DNA from: Streptomyces sp. NBC_00878
Lineage (GTDB): Bacteria > Actinomycetota > Actinomycetes > Streptomycetales > Streptomycetaceae
Assembly (NCBI RefSeq): GCF_026341515.1
Contig: NZ_JAPEOK010000001.1
Location: 9,052,001 to 9,116,000, forward strand
Reading direction: 5' to 3'
DNA: 64,000 nucleotides
The notes under the pieces are model-generated. The model ran no database searches, was not told the DNA's origin, and saw only the letters and a program-made list of their open reading frames with translations. Position 1 is the stretch's first letter, and every line of letters starts with the position of its first letter. The position numbers were made by a program, and so were the translations under genes. This document shows, in pieces, positions 38,578 to 52,230 of the stretch.

Positions 38578-39504
38578 ATGCAGCACGCAGTGGGGTCTCC
38601 GCTGCCGCCGCCCCACCAGCCGGGGCACGGACCGGCCGCCGGCTGGTTGCAGGCCGCACACCACCCGGGACCGCACCAACCGGGCGCACACCCGGGCCAC
38701 GCGCCGGCGAGTCCGCCCGCGGGCCCCGCGCCCGTCGGCCCGCCGCCGGGCTTCGCCGGAGCACCGACCGGGCCCCCCGCCCCCCACCCGCCGGGCCACG
38801 CGCCCGCGCCGCAGCACGCGGTCCCGCACCCGCACCACGCCCCTCCGCCGCCGATGCCGGACACCACGGGTCACGTACAGCTGCCGCCGGGCGGCCCCGT
38901 TCCGATGCCGAGCGCGCCGCCCGCCGCGGGCACGGCCGATCCGACGTCCACGACCCTCGCCGTCCTGCTCATCGGGCCCGCCGGCGCCGGCAAGACGAGC
39001 GTCGCGAAGTACTGGGCGGACCACCGCAGGGTGCCCACCGCGCACATCAGCCTCGACGACGTACGCGAATGGGTGCGCTCGGGCTTCGCCGACCCGCAGT
39101 CGGGGTGGAACGACCACTCGGAGGCGCAGTATCGTCTCGCCCGCCGTACGTGCGGCTTCGCGGCCCGCAACTTCCTGGCCAACAACATCTCGTGCATCCT
39201 CGACGACGCCGTCTTCCCCGACCGCCCCGTCGTCGGCCTCGGCGGCTGGAAGCGGCACGTCGGTCCCGGCCTGCTGCCGGTCGTCCTCCTGCCGGGCCTG
39301 GAGATAGTCCTGGAGCGCAACGCCGAGCGCTCCGGAAACCGCCGCCTCACCGACGAGGAAGTCGCCCGCATCCACGGCCGGATGGCGGGCTGGTACGGCT
39401 CGGGCCTGCCGATCATCGACAACTCCCAACTCGACGTCCCGCAAACGGCCCAAGTCCTGGACGACGTACTGGCCCGCTCAATCGCAAGCCCCCCGCAGTG
39501 GTAG
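38578..39504 (+). CDS. P-loop ATP-binding protein (kinase-like) with Pro/His/Ala-rich N terminus
   Basis: 308 residues. Residues 1-120 are low complexity, dominated by Pro, His, Ala and Gly (PHHAPPPP, PGHGPAAG). The C-terminal 185 residues form a kinase-like P-loop domain: Walker A LLIGPAGAGKTSVAKYW, HISLDDVREWVRSGFADPQSGWNDHSEAQYRLARR, a DD pair in SCILDDAVFPD, and ERNAERSGNRRLTDEEVARIHGRM, resembling small-molecule or tRNA-modification kinases of the AAA_33 type. The substrate is unknown. ATG 38578 follows ACGGAG. Alone between spacers, so no operon hint. Confidence 0.8.
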   Translation: MQHAVGSPLPPPHQPGHGPAAGWLQAAHHPGPHQPGAHPGHAPASPPAGPAPVGPPPGFAGAPTGPPAPHPPGHAPAPQHAVPHPHHAPPPPMPDTTGHVQLPPGGPVPMPSAPPAAGTADPTSTTLAVLLIGPAGAGKTSVAKYWADHRRVPTAHISLDDVREWVRSGFADPQSGWNDHSEAQYRLARRTCGFAARNFLANNISCILDDAVFPDRPVVGLGGWKRHVGPGLLPVVLLPGLEIVLERNAERSGNRRLTDEEVARIHGRMAGWYGSGLPIIDNSQLDVPQTAQVLDDVLARSIASPPQW

Positions 39505-39548
39505 GGGCCCAGAGGTAGGGGCCTGTTGAGGAGGGGCTGAGCACAGGC

Positions 39549-39604
39549 TCGCCTTTCAGGGGCGCGGGGAACTGCGCGACCAGCCCCCACCGGACCCGCA
39601 CCCG
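39549..39604. repeat. dispersed Streptomyces intergenic repeat (GGGGCGCGGGGAACTGCGCGACC type)
   Basis: The string CTTTCAGGGGCGCGGGGAAC, continued by TGCGCGACCAGCCCCCACC, is a well-known family in Streptomyces spacers. Reverse complement shares TGCGGGTCCGG...GGCTGGTCGCGC with the element at 9490-9520. Confidence 0.75.
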
Positions 39605-39686
39605 ATACACAACCTCCGGCCGCCCCCCGTCCCCCGCTCGGCGCCCCCAACCGGCGCCAACCCCGCGGAGCTCATACGCTCGGGTC

Positions 39687-40793
39687 ATGTCACAGGTGTA
39701 CGCGGCCCGCCGCGACCGGCTCCGCGAGCGCTGCACAGCGGGCGGCAGCGCCACCGCGCTGGTCTCCCGCCCCGCCAACGTCCGCTACCTCGCGGGCGTG
39801 GCCCCCCACGGCGCCGTTCTCCTGCTGGGCAAGAGCGAGGACCTGCTCGTGTACGGCGGTCCAACGGAAGCCTCGCTCGACGAGGGCCGACCGGACGAGG
39901 CCCTCCAGGTACACACGCTGCCGAGCCCCGGAGGCGACCCCGCCGTCGCCGCGGCGGACCTCGCCGCGGCCCAGGGCGCCGAGTCCCTCGCCGTCGAGGA
40001 GCACCACCTGACCGTGACCCGGCACCGGGCGATCGGCTCGGTGGCGCCCCGGCTGCGCCTCGGCGACCTCGGCGGGGCCGTCGAGCAGCTGCGTGTGGTC
40101 AAGGACGAGGAGGAGATCTCCTGTCTGCGTATCGGCGCGGAGATCGCCGACCAGGCGCTGAGTGAGCTCCTCGAATCCATCCTCGTCGGCCGCACCGAAC
40201 GTCATCTCGCCCTGGAACTCGAACGCCGCCTCGTCGACCACGGCGCCGACGGCCCGGCCTTCACGACCTCGGTCGGCACGGGCCCGAACTCGGGGCGCCA
40301 CGGCCACCGCCCCACCGACCGCCGGGTCGAGGAGGGAGATTTTCTCTCCGTCTGCCTCGGCGCGGTCTACCGGGGCTACCGCTGCGAGATCGGCCGCACC
40401 TTCGTCATCGGGACCTCGCCCGCCGACTGGCAGATCGAGCTGTACGACCTGGTCTTCGCATCCCAGCGGGCCGGCCGCGAGGCCCTCGTACCCGGCGCCG
40501 CCTACCGTGACGTGGACCGTGCCGCCCGCCAGGTTCTGGACTCCGCGGGCTATGCGGACGGCCTTCCTCCGCTGACCGGACACGGTGTGGGGCTCGAAAT
40601 CGACGAGGACCCGCAGCTGGCCCCCGCGGCCATGGGTAAACTGGACGCTTGCGTGCCGGTCACCGTCGAACCGGGGGTCCACATCCCGGGCCGGGGCGGT
40701 GTCCGGATCGATGACACGCTCGTCGTGCGCCCCGAGGCGGACGGCGGACCCGAGCTACTCACCATTACGACCAAGGAGCTGCTCGCGCTCTAG
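39687..40793 (+). CDS. M24 (aminopeptidase P / creatinase-fold) family protein with altered metal ligands
   Basis: 368 residues with a pita-bread fold: N-terminal creatinase-like domain (NVRYLAGV) and C-terminal M24 domain. The five usual dinuclear metal ligands (D, D, H, E, E) align to C223 (SVCLG), E234 (CEIGRTF), H299 (GHGVGLEI), E328 (VEPGVHI) and D342 (VRIDDT): three of five differ. So peptidase activity is uncertain. ATG 39687, immediately upstream of efp and nusB, a position often held by a Xaa-Pro dipeptidase gene; the neighbours suggest cotranscription with efp. Confidence 0.9.
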   Translation: MSQVYAARRDRLRERCTAGGSATALVSRPANVRYLAGVAPHGAVLLLGKSEDLLVYGGPTEASLDEGRPDEALQVHTLPSPGGDPAVAAADLAAAQGAESLAVEEHHLTVTRHRAIGSVAPRLRLGDLGGAVEQLRVVKDEEEISCLRIGAEIADQALSELLESILVGRTERHLALELERRLVDHGADGPAFTTSVGTGPNSGRHGHRPTDRRVEEGDFLSVCLGAVYRGYRCEIGRTFVIGTSPADWQIELYDLVFASQRAGREALVPGAAYRDVDRAARQVLDSAGYADGLPPLTGHGVGLEIDEDPQLAPAAMGKLDACVPVTVEPGVHIPGRGGVRIDDTLVVRPEADGGPELLTITTKELLAL

Positions 40794-40851
40794 CTTCCCG
40801 CTGTGCGCGTGTTCCGGGGTCGTCCACGTCAGTCCAGGAGATTCCGCAACC

Positions 40852-41418
40852 GTGGCTTCCACGAACGACCTCAAGAACGGCCTGGTGCTCAAGCTCGACG
40901 GGGGCCAGCTCTGGTCCGTCGTCGAGTTCCAGCACGTCAAGCCCGGCAAGGGCCCGGCCTTCGTGCGCACCAAGCTGAAGAACGTGCTTTCCGGCAAGGT
41001 CGTCGACAAGACGTTCAACGCCGGCGTCAAGGTCGAGACGGCCACTGTCGACAAGCGTGACATGCAGTTCTCGTACATGGACGGCGAGTACTTCGTCTTC
41101 ATGGACATGGAGACCTACGACCAGCTCATGGTCGACCGCAAGGCCGTCGCCGACGCCGCCAACTTCCTTATCGAGGGCTTCACCGCCACGGTCGCGCAGC
41201 ACGAGGGCGAGGTGCTCTTCGTCGAGCTGCCGGCCGCCGTCGAGCTGGTCGTCCAGGAGACCGAGCCGGGCGTGCAGGGTGACCGCTCCACCGGCGGCAC
41301 CAAGCCCGCCACGCTGGAGACCGGCCACCAGATCCAGGTCCCGCTCTTCATCACCACCGGCGAGAAGATCAAGGTCGACACCCGCTCGAGCGACTACCTC
41401 GGCCGGGTGAACAGCTAA
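40852..41418 (+). CDS. efp: translation elongation factor EF-P
   Basis: Relieves ribosome stalling at polyproline by entering the E site. 188 residues, three beta-barrel domains; the tip loop of domain I reads [10 protein letters not shown], with Lys33 at the tip and the PGKGP loop that in actinobacteria is reported to work without lysine modification. No EpmA/EpmB modification genes are visible nearby. GTG 40852 follows AGGAG. Two nt separate it from nusB. Confidence 0.97.
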   Translation: MASTNDLKNGLVLKLDGGQLWSVVEFQHVKPGKGPAFVRTKLKNVLSGKVVDKTFNAGVKVETATVDKRDMQFSYMDGEYFVFMDMETYDQLMVDRKAVADAANFLIEGFTATVAQHEGEVLFVELPAAVELVVQETEPGVQGDRSTGGTKPATLETGHQIQVPLFITTGEKIKVDTRSSDYLGRVNS

Positions 41419-41420
41419 CC

Positions 41421-41855
41421 GTGGCTGCCCGCAATACGGCCCGCAAGCGCGCCTTCCAGATCCTCTTCGAGGGTGACCAGCGCGGCGTGGACGTTCAGAC
41501 GGTCCTGGGTGACTGGATCCGGCACTCCCGGACCGACACCCGGCAGCCGCCGGTGAGCGAGTACACGATGCAGCTCGTCGAGGGCTACGCGAAGTACGCG
41601 AAGCGCATCGACGAGCTCATCTCGCAGTACGCGGTCAGCTGGACCCTCGACAGGATGCCCGTCGTCGACCGCAACATCCTGCGCCTCGGTGCGTACGAGC
41701 TGATCTGGGTCGACGAGACCCCGGACGCCGTGGTGCTCGACGAGGCGGTGCAGCTTGCCAAGGAGTTCTCGACGGACGAGTCGCCCGCCTTTGTGAACGG
41801 CCTGCTCGGCCGGTTCAAGGAGCTCAAGTCGTCACTTCGGCGCGACGAAGTGTGA
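41421..41855 (+). CDS. nusB: transcription antitermination factor NusB
   Basis: 144-residue helical factor of the rRNA antitermination complex, binding boxA with S10. Typical start AARNTARKRAFQILFE, MPVVDRNILRLGAYELIW and the C-terminal FVNGLLGRFKEL. GTG 41421. Ends the efp operon, followed by a strong hairpin. Confidence 0.97.
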   Translation: MAARNTARKRAFQILFEGDQRGVDVQTVLGDWIRHSRTDTRQPPVSEYTMQLVEGYAKYAKRIDELISQYAVSWTLDRMPVVDRNILRLGAYELIWVDETPDAVVLDEAVQLAKEFSTDESPAFVNGLLGRFKELKSSLRRDEV

Positions 41856-41894
41856 ACGTGAGGGGGCCGCGCGTTTCGTTGTAGCGCGCGGGCC

Positions 41895-41975
41895 GTCCTG
41901 GGCTTGTCGCGCCCACGCGGCAGAGCCGCACAATGTCACAGCCCCGTGCCCCTTTGGCTTGGGGCGCTCCTGTAC
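41895..41975. repeat. copy of the dispersed TCGCGCCCACGCGGCAGAGC element
   Basis: 24-nt core at 41907-41930 matches 9515-9538 with one mismatch; a CCCCT...GGGGCGCT hairpin follows, as in the ruvA-ruvB copy. It is the first half of the 41856-42147 spacer between nusB and bldD. Confidence 0.7.
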
Positions 41976-41995
41976 GGAACGAGGCTTGACGAAAG

Positions 41996-42038
41996 AACGC
42001 CGGAGGGCCCCAGCATCGCGCTGGGGCCCTCCGGCGTT
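41996..42038 (+). terminator. nusB terminator: perfect 19-bp hairpin
   Basis: AACGCCGGAGGGCCCCAGC (41996-42014) and its exact reverse complement (42020-42038), loop ATCGC, TT inside the 3' arm. Ends the efp-nusB transcript. Confidence 0.85.
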
Positions 42039-42075
42039 CCGCAACCTCCAAGACGTCCTCTGCGGCCCGCAGAAA

Positions 42076-42121
42076 GCCGCCGGGGTGGCCGGAACCAGAC
42101 GGTTCCGGCCACCCCGGCGGC
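42076..42121 (-). terminator. bldD terminator: perfect 21-bp hairpin
   Basis: Arms 42076-42096 (begins GCCGCCGGGGTGGCCGG) and 42101-42121 are exact inverted copies with loop AGAC. On the minus strand the stem is followed by TTTCTGC, and it lies 27 nt after the bldD stop. Confidence 0.85.
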
Positions 42122-42147
42122 ACGTTTCTTCTCAGTCCCGGTACGGG

Positions 42148-42648
42148 TCAGACGTCCTCGTGGGAGACCGCCCGGCGCGCGTCGGAGTCCAGGACGCCCC
42201 AACTGATCAGCTGCTCGGTGAGGACCGAGGGGGACTGGTCGTAGATGACGGCGAGCGTGCGCAGGTCGTCCTGGCGGATCGACAGCACCTTGCCGTTGTA
42301 GTCGCCGCGCTGGGACTGGATCGTCGCCGCGTAGCGCTGCAGGGGGCCTGCCTTCTCGGCCGGCACGTGGGCCAGCCGTTCCAGGTCCAGGACCAGCTTC
42401 GGCGGCGGCTCGGCGGCGCCGCCCGGAGTGGTGCCCGGCAGCAGCTCCTGCACCGGCACGCCGTAGAAGTCCGCCAGCTCGGCGAGGCGCTGCACGGTCA
42501 CGGCGCGGTCGCCGCGCTCATAGGAACCGACCACGACCGCCTTCCAGCGGCCCTGGGACTTTTCCTCGACGCCGTGGAGGGAAAGGCCTTGCTGGGTGCG
42601 GATGGCGCGGAGCTTGGCCCCGAGCTGTTTGGCGTATTCGCTGGACAT
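42148..42648 (-). CDS. bldD: developmental master repressor BldD
   Basis: 166-residue dimeric regulator that, bound to tetrameric c-di-GMP, represses sporulation genes during vegetative growth. N-terminal XRE-type HTH (LGAKLRAIRTQQGLSLHGVEEKSQGRWKAVVVGSYERG), then an effector domain with the signature R114-G-D116, eight residues, R125-Q-D-D128, exactly as described for the S. coelicolor protein. ATG 42648 follows GGGGAG. Divergent from pyrR; a BldD box in the shared spacer predicts autorepression. Confidence 0.98.
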   Translation of the reverse strand: MSSEYAKQLGAKLRAIRTQQGLSLHGVEEKSQGRWKAVVVGSYERGDRAVTVQRLAELADFYGVPVQELLPGTTPGGAAEPPPKLVLDLERLAHVPAEKAGPLQRYAATIQSQRGDYNGKVLSIRQDDLRTLAVIYDQSPSVLTEQLISWGVLDSDARRAVSHEDV

Positions 42649-42694
42649 ATAGCTCCCCGGCACTGTGTCGACGTGCGGCTCGGCCGCGCGGCTG

Positions 42695-42724
42695 GTGACT
42701 CACTGTGAGGTTACGCAGCGTGAC
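42695..42724. promoter_or_regulatory. BldD operator pair upstream of bldD
   Basis: GTTACGCAGCGTGAC (42710-42724) fits the published 15-bp BldD box (nTnACnCwGnGTnAn) at every fixed position. The adjoining GTGACTCACTGTGAG (42695-42709) fits with one mismatch. The pair lies 47-76 nt before the bldD start, matching known autoregulation. Confidence 0.8.
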
Positions 42725-42844
42725 TCTGCCTCGTCAAGCCGAATGGTCCGGACCGACCCTTCCGTGGGAGGTGGTTACGGCTGGGGCCAAGGGGGTGATC
42801 AGGGACGTTGCCGGGCTGATACCGTGGGTGGCGCAATTCCGACG

Positions 42845-42883
42845 TCCTTTAATGATCCGTCCCGTGAGGCGGAGAAGGAGGTC
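42845..42883 (+). promoter_or_regulatory. PyrR-binding RNA hairpin overlapping the pyrR ribosome site
   Basis: The leader can fold as a lower stem CCTT (42846-42849) / AAGG (42875-42878), an internal loop, and an upper stem CCGUC / GGCGG (42857-42861 / 42868-42872) with loop CCGUGA. The string CCGUGAGG fits the known PyrR loop consensus CNGNGAGG. The lower stem includes the AAGGAGG Shine-Dalgarno, so UMP-bound PyrR should block translation, as shown in mycobacteria. Confidence 0.7.
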
Positions 42884-42890
42884 CGTTTTT

Positions 42891-43481
42891 ATGGACACAG
42901 AACAGCAGAAACAGCAGTACGAGTCCGATGCGCGGCCCGTTCTCGAAGGCCCCGACATCGCGCGGGTCCTGACCCGCATCGCCCACGAGATCGTCGAGCG
43001 CGCCAAGGGTGCCGACGACGTGGTGCTCCTCGGCATTCCGACCCGGGGCGTCTTCCTGGCCCAGCGGCTCGCCGCCAAACTCCAGGAGATCACCGACCGG
43101 AAGATCCCGGTCGGCTCCCTCGACATCACGATGTACCGCGACGACCTGCGCATGCACCCGCCGCGCGCGCTGGCCCGTACGGACATTCCCGGTGACGGCA
43201 TCGACGGCCGCCTGGTCGTTCTCGTCGACGACGTGCTCTTCTCCGGCCGCACCATCCGCGCCGCCCTCGACGCGCTGAACGACATCGGGCGGCCGCGCGC
43301 GGTACAGCTCGCGGTCCTCGTCGACCGGGGCCACCGCGAACTCCCGATCCGCGCCGACTACGTCGGCAAGAACCTCCCCACGTCGTTGCGGGAGACGGTC
43401 AAGGTCCAGCTCGCCGAGGAGGACGGTCGCGACACCGTGCTGCTCGGTGTGAAGCGGACCGCCCGGCCCGGCGAGCAGTAG
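42891..43481 (+). CDS. pyrR: pyr operon regulator / uracil phosphoribosyltransferase PyrR
   Basis: UMP-responsive RNA-binding attenuator with weak uracil phosphoribosyltransferase activity. 196 residues with PRPP loop [19 protein letters not shown], the YRDDLR basic patch and [22 protein letters not shown] 42891 follows AAGGAGG; the open frame upstream is not coding. First gene of the pyr operon; a 139-nt spacer with a hairpin separates it from pyrB. Confidence 0.96.
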   Translation: MDTEQQKQQYESDARPVLEGPDIARVLTRIAHEIVERAKGADDVVLLGIPTRGVFLAQRLAAKLQEITDRKIPVGSLDITMYRDDLRMHPPRALARTDIPGDGIDGRLVVLVDDVLFSGRTIRAALDALNDIGRPRAVQLAVLVDRGHRELPIRADYVGKNLPTSLRETVKVQLAEEDGRDTVLLGVKRTARPGEQ

Positions 43482-43483
43482 CG

Positions 43484-43525
43484 GCACTCAGCCGTACGTC
43501 CGCTCGTACGACCGACCCTGAGTGC
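43484..43525 (+). other. two-part hairpin between pyrR and pyrB
   Basis: GCACTCAG / CTGAGTGC (43484, 43518) encloses CGTACG / CGTACG (43493, 43505). Could pause or process the operon mRNA. No U-run, so full termination is unlikely. Confidence 0.45.
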
Positions 43526-43620
43526 GCCTCCGCGCGCCCGCGCCTGCCCGGCCGTGCCCTTCCCGGGGACAGCCGCAGGGCCCCGACTCCCGACCTGAAC
43601 TGCCTTACGGAGCCTGACAG

Positions 43621-44649
43621 ATGCAGCGTCATCTCATCTCGGCCGCCGACCTCACCCGCGACGACGCCGTCCTGATCCTCGACACCGCCGAGGAGATGGC
43701 CCGGGTCGCCGACCGGCCGATCAAAAAACTGCCGACCCTGCGCGGCCGCACCGTCGTCAACCTCTTCTTCGAGGACTCCACCCGGACGAGGATCTCGTTC
43801 GAGGCCGCCGAGAAGCGCCTCTCCGCGGACGTCATCAACTTCACCGCCAAGGGATCCAGCGTCTCCAAGGGCGAGTCCCTGAAGGACACCGCCCAGACCC
43901 TCGAAGCCATGGGCGTCGACGCCGTCGTCATCCGGCACGGCGCCTCCGGAGCCCCGTACCGGCTCGCCACCTCAGGCTGGATCGACGCCGCCGTCATCAA
44001 CGCCGGTGACGGCACCCACCAGCACCCCACCCAGGCCCTGCTCGACGCCTTCACCATGCGGCGCCGGCTGGTCGGCCGGGACGCGGGCATCGGCCAGGAT
44101 CTGGCGGGCAAGCGCATCACGCTCGTCGGCGACATCCTGCACAGCCGGGTGGCCCGCTCGAACGTCGACCTGCTGCACACCCTCGGCGCCGAGGTCACCC
44201 TCGTGGCCCCGCCGACGCTGGTGCCCGTCGGCGTCGAGTCCTGGCCCTGCGAGGTCTCGTACGACCTCGACAGCACGCTCTCCAAGTCCGATGCCGTGAT
44301 GCTGCTGCGGGTCCAGCGCGAGCGGATGAACGCGGCGTTCTTCCCGACCGAGCGCGAGTACTCGCGGCGCTACGGACTCGACGGCGACCGGATGGCGAAG
44401 ATGCCCGAGCACGCCATCGTGATGCACCCCGGGCCGATGGTCCGCGGGATGGAGATCACGGCCGAGGTCGCCGACTCCGACCGCTGCACCGCCATCGAGC
44501 AGGTCGCCAACGGAGTCTCGATCCGGATGGCCGTGCTCTACCTGCTGCTCGGCGGCAACGAACCCGCCGTCGCCCACCCGTCGCCCACCACCACCCTTGC
44601 ATCGAGGCGCTCCGCGCCCGCCTCCGAATTCCGTACCGAGGAGAAGTAA
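43621..44649 (+). CDS. pyrB: aspartate carbamoyltransferase, catalytic subunit
   Basis: First step unique to pyrimidine synthesis. 342 residues with carbamoyl-P loop [35 protein letters not shown] and the aspartate-site HPGPMVRG. The C-terminal ~20 residues beyond the fold are an unusual Ser/Thr/Ala-rich tail. No regulatory subunit gene (pyrI) is present. ATG 43621. Five nt precede pyrC. Confidence 0.97.
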   Translation: MQRHLISAADLTRDDAVLILDTAEEMARVADRPIKKLPTLRGRTVVNLFFEDSTRTRISFEAAEKRLSADVINFTAKGSSVSKGESLKDTAQTLEAMGVDAVVIRHGASGAPYRLATSGWIDAAVINAGDGTHQHPTQALLDAFTMRRRLVGRDAGIGQDLAGKRITLVGDILHSRVARSNVDLLHTLGAEVTLVAPPTLVPVGVESWPCEVSYDLDSTLSKSDAVMLLRVQRERMNAAFFPTEREYSRRYGLDGDRMAKMPEHAIVMHPGPMVRGMEITAEVADSDRCTAIEQVANGVSIRMAVLYLLLGGNEPAVAHPSPTTTLASRRSAPASEFRTEEK

Positions 44650-44654
44650 GTCAC

Positions 44655-45941
44655 ATGGCCAAGATCCTTATCCGTGGTGCGAAGGTGCTCGGCGGCGAGC
44701 CGCAGGACGTGCTGATCGACGGTGCCGAGATCGCGGCCGTGGGCAGCGGTCTGTCGGCAGAGGGTGCCGAGGTCGTCGAGGCCGACGGCAAGGTGCTCCT
44801 GCCGGGGCTCGTGGACCTGCACACCCATCTGCGCGAGCCCGGCCGTGAGGACTCCGAGACCGTCCTGACCGGTACGCGCGCGGCGGCCAGCGGCGGCTAC
44901 ACCGCCGTGTTCGCCATGGCCAACACCTTCCCGGTCGCCGACACCGCCGGTGTCGTCGAGCAGGTCTACCGGCTCGGCCAGGAGCACGGCTACTGCGATG
45001 TGCAGCCCATCGGCGCCGTCACTGTCGGCCTGGAGGGCAAGAAGCTCGCCGAGCTGGGCGCCATGCACGAGTCCGCCGCCGGGGTCACGGTCTTCTCCGA
45101 CGACGGCAAGTGCGTCGACGACGCCGTGATCATGCGGCGGGCGCTCGAATACGTGAAGGCCTTCGGCGGCGTCGTCGCCCAGCACGCGCAGGAGCCCCGG
45201 CTCACCGAGGGCGCCCAGATGAACGAGGGCGTCGTCTCCGCCGAGCTGGGCCTGGGCGGCTGGCCCGCGGTGGCCGAGGAATCGATCATTGCCCGGGACG
45301 TCCTGCTCGCCGAGCACGTCGGATCGCGCGTGCACATCTGCCACCTGTCGACCGCGGGATCGGTGGAGATCGTGCGCTGGGCCAAGTCCCGCGGCATCGA
45401 CGTCACCGCCGAGGTCACCCCGCACCACCTTCTCCTCACCGACGAGCTGGTGCGGTCGTACAACCCCGTCTACAAGGTCAACCCGCCGCTGCGCACCGAG
45501 CGCGACGTCATGGCCCTGCGCGAGGCGCTCGCCGACGGCACGATCGACATCGTCGCCACCGACCACGCCCCGCACCCGCACGAGGACAAGGACTGCGAGT
45601 GGGCCGCGGCCGCCATGGGCATGGTGGGCCTGGAGACCGCGCTGTCCGTCGTCCAGCAGACGATGGTCGAGACCGGGCTCCTCGACTGGGCCGGGGTCGC
45701 CGACCGCATGTCGGTCAAGCCCGCCGACATCGGCCGGGCACAGGGCCACGGCCGTCCCGTCTCGGCAGGCGAGCCCGCCAACCTCACCCTCGTCGACACG
45801 GCATACCGTGGAGCCGTGGACCCCGCGGGCTTCGCGTCGCGCAGCCGCAACACTCCGTACGAGGGTCGTGAGCTGCCGGGCCGTGTCACGCACACGTGGC
45901 TCCGGGGCAGGGCCACGCTCGTCGACGGGAAGCTCGCGTGA
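44655..45941 (+). CDS. pyrC: dihydroorotase
   Basis: Zinc amidohydrolase of 428 residues. Metal motif [15 protein letters not shown], then H-site in [22 protein letters not shown], and the catalytic Asp in VATDHAPH. Class I dihydroorotase by length and HxH motif. ATG 44655. Its stop overlaps the next start (GTGA). Confidence 0.97.
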   Translation: MAKILIRGAKVLGGEPQDVLIDGAEIAAVGSGLSAEGAEVVEADGKVLLPGLVDLHTHLREPGREDSETVLTGTRAAASGGYTAVFAMANTFPVADTAGVVEQVYRLGQEHGYCDVQPIGAVTVGLEGKKLAELGAMHESAAGVTVFSDDGKCVDDAVIMRRALEYVKAFGGVVAQHAQEPRLTEGAQMNEGVVSAELGLGGWPAVAEESIIARDVLLAEHVGSRVHICHLSTAGSVEIVRWAKSRGIDVTAEVTPHHLLLTDELVRSYNPVYKVNPPLRTERDVMALREALADGTIDIVATDHAPHPHEDKDCEWAAAAMGMVGLETALSVVQQTMVETGLLDWAGVADRMSVKPADIGRAQGHGRPVSAGEPANLTLVDTAYRGAVDPAGFASRSRNTPYEGRELPGRVTHTWLRGRATLVDGKLA

Positions 45942-46558
45942 CATCACTCACCCCCATTGCGGCCGGGATCGCGGCGGACATCGCCGCCGAACAGAAGTCC
46001 GCCGAAGTGACCGACTGGGCCGCCCGTGTCGGCTGGCTCGTCGGCCTCGTCCTGTTCATCGCGCTCGTCTACTGGCTGATGCGCGAGGGCTGGAAGTGGC
46101 GTGGCGCGCTCCAGGGCGACCTGCCCGAGCTGCCCACCGCGCCGGAAGAGCCCGGCGAGGCCAGACTGACCGTGCTTTCGATGAGTGGCCGCTACCACGG
46201 CTCCACCACCGCCGGGCAGTGGCTCGACCGCATCGTGGCGCACGGCCTGGGCACCCGCAGCCGGGCCGAGGTCACGCTGACGGACGCGGGCCTGGACGTC
46301 GTACGCCCCGGAGCGGCCGACTTCTTCGTCCCCGTCGCGCAGTTGCGCGAGGCCCGGCTCGACAAGGGCATCGCGGGCAAGGTCCTCACCGAGGGCGGGC
46401 TCCTCGTCATCACCTGGGCGCACGGCGACCGGCTGATCGACTCCGGCTTCCGCTCCGACCACGCGGCCGAGCACAACGAGTGGGTCGACACCCTGAACCA
46501 CATGATCGACATGATCGACACGAGCGACAAGAGCGACAAGACGGAAGGCGCACGATGA
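45938..46558 (+). CDS. PH-like domain membrane protein embedded in the pyr operon
   Basis: 206 residues: a short N-terminal segment, one membrane helix (about residues 29-48, [18 protein letters not shown]), a linker and a C-terminal globular domain ([38 protein letters not shown]...) described as PH-like in actinobacteria. GTG 45938 overlaps pyrC stop and the stop overlaps carA, so it is translated with the pathway enzymes. No catalytic motif is visible; a role as membrane anchor or scaffold for pyrimidine enzymes is only a guess. Confidence 0.85.
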   Translation: MTSLTPIAAGIAADIAAEQKSAEVTDWAARVGWLVGLVLFIALVYWLMREGWKWRGALQGDLPELPTAPEEPGEARLTVLSMSGRYHGSTTAGQWLDRIVAHGLGTRSRAEVTLTDAGLDVVRPGAADFFVPVAQLREARLDKGIAGKVLTEGGLLVITWAHGDRLIDSGFRSDHAAEHNEWVDTLNHMIDMIDTSDKSDKTEGAR

Positions 46559-47731
46559 CGACCTCCACCCAGGGAACCGCCTCGCAGGGGCGAAAGGCGG
46601 CTCCCGCCGTACTCGTCCTGGAGGACGGCCGGACCTTCCGCGGCCGTGCCTACGGGGCTGTGGGGGTGACCTTCGGCGAAGCGGTGTTCTCCACCGGCAT
46701 GACCGGCTACCAGGAGACCCTCACCGATCCGTCGTACCACCGCCAGGTCGTCGTGATGACCGCCCCGCACGTCGGCAATACCGGCGTCAACGACGACGAC
46801 CCCGAGTCGAAGCGCATCTGGGTCGCCGGTTACGTCGTACGGGACCCCGCGCGCGTGCCCTCCAACTGGCGCTCCCGGCGCTCCCTGGACGAGGAGCTCG
46901 TCCAGCAGGGCGTCGTGGGCATCAGCGGGATCGACACCCGCGCGCTCACCCGCCATCTGCGCGAGCGCGGCGCCATGCGCGTCGGCATCTTCTCCGGCAA
47001 CGCGCTGCCCGACGAGGGCACCATGCTCGCCGAGGTGCGCCAGGCCCCCGAGATGAAGGGCGCCAGCCTCTACGAGGAAGTGGCCACCCAGGAGACGTAC
47101 GTCGTCCCCGCGATCGGCCCCGACGGCGAAGCCGTCCCGATCGGTGCCGCGAAGTACACCGTCGCCGCCGTGGACCTCGGCATCAAGGGCATGACCCCGC
47201 ACCGCATGGCCGAGCGCGGCATCGAGGTGCATGTGCTGCCCGCGACGGCGGGTGTCGAGGACATCTACGCGGTCGAGCCGGACGGTGTGTTCTTCTCCAA
47301 CGGTCCCGGCGACCCGGAGCAGGCCGAGCACCCGGTTTCCGTGATGCGTGCCGTGCTGGAGCGGAAGACGCCGCTCTTCGGCATCTGCTTCGGCAACCAG
47401 ATCCTCGGCCGCGCCCTCGGCTTCGGCACGTACAAGCTGAAGTACGGCCACCGGGGCATCAACCAGCCGGTGCAGGACCGTACGACCGGCAAGGTCGAGG
47501 TCACCGCGCACAACCACGGCTTCGCCGTCGACGCGCCGCTCGACAGGGTCTCCGAGACCCCCTACGGGCGTGCCGAGGTCTCGCACGTCTGCCTGAACGA
47601 CCAGGTGGTCGAGGGGCTTCAGCTGCTCGACCAGCCGGCCTTCAGCGTCCAGTACCACCCCGAGGCGGCGGCGGGCCCGCACGACGCGGCCTACCTGTTC
47701 GACCGCTTCGTAGAGCTCATGGAGGGCCAGC

Positions 47732-47739
<8 letters not shown>
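46555..47739 (+). CDS. carA: carbamoyl-phosphate synthase, small (glutaminase) subunit
   Basis: Supplies ammonia from glutamine to CarB. 394 residues: N-terminal domain ([23 protein letters not shown]), C-terminal class-I amidotransferase with nucleophile Cys in FGICFGNQ, and YHPEA His-Glu. ATG 46555 overlaps the upstream stop; the end overlaps carB by 8 nt. Confidence 0.97.
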
Positions 47740-51040
<3,301 letters not shown>

Positions 51041-51047
51041 CAGCCAT

Positions 51048-51077
51048 GAGGGGGACACCGGAAACGGTGTCCCCCTC
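51048..51077 (+). terminator. hairpin between carB and pyrD
   Basis: 13-bp perfect arms GAGGGGGACACCG / CGGTGTCCCCCTC with loop GAAA, then TCTTCATG. GNRA-type loop and compact stem fit an intrinsic terminator or mRNA stabiliser; since pyrD follows at once, termination is probably partial. Confidence 0.6.
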
Positions 51078-51120
51078 TTCATGAGCCTTCTTCATGAGGC
51101 TCTTCGTGAGGACACTGATC

Positions 51121-52226
<1,106 letters not shown>

Positions 52227-52230
<4 letters not shown>

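Noticed and set aside
43482..43620. Transcription attenuator between pyrR and pyrB
   Set aside because: A hairpin is present but no U-run and no competing antiterminator; the PyrR motif sits before pyrR instead.
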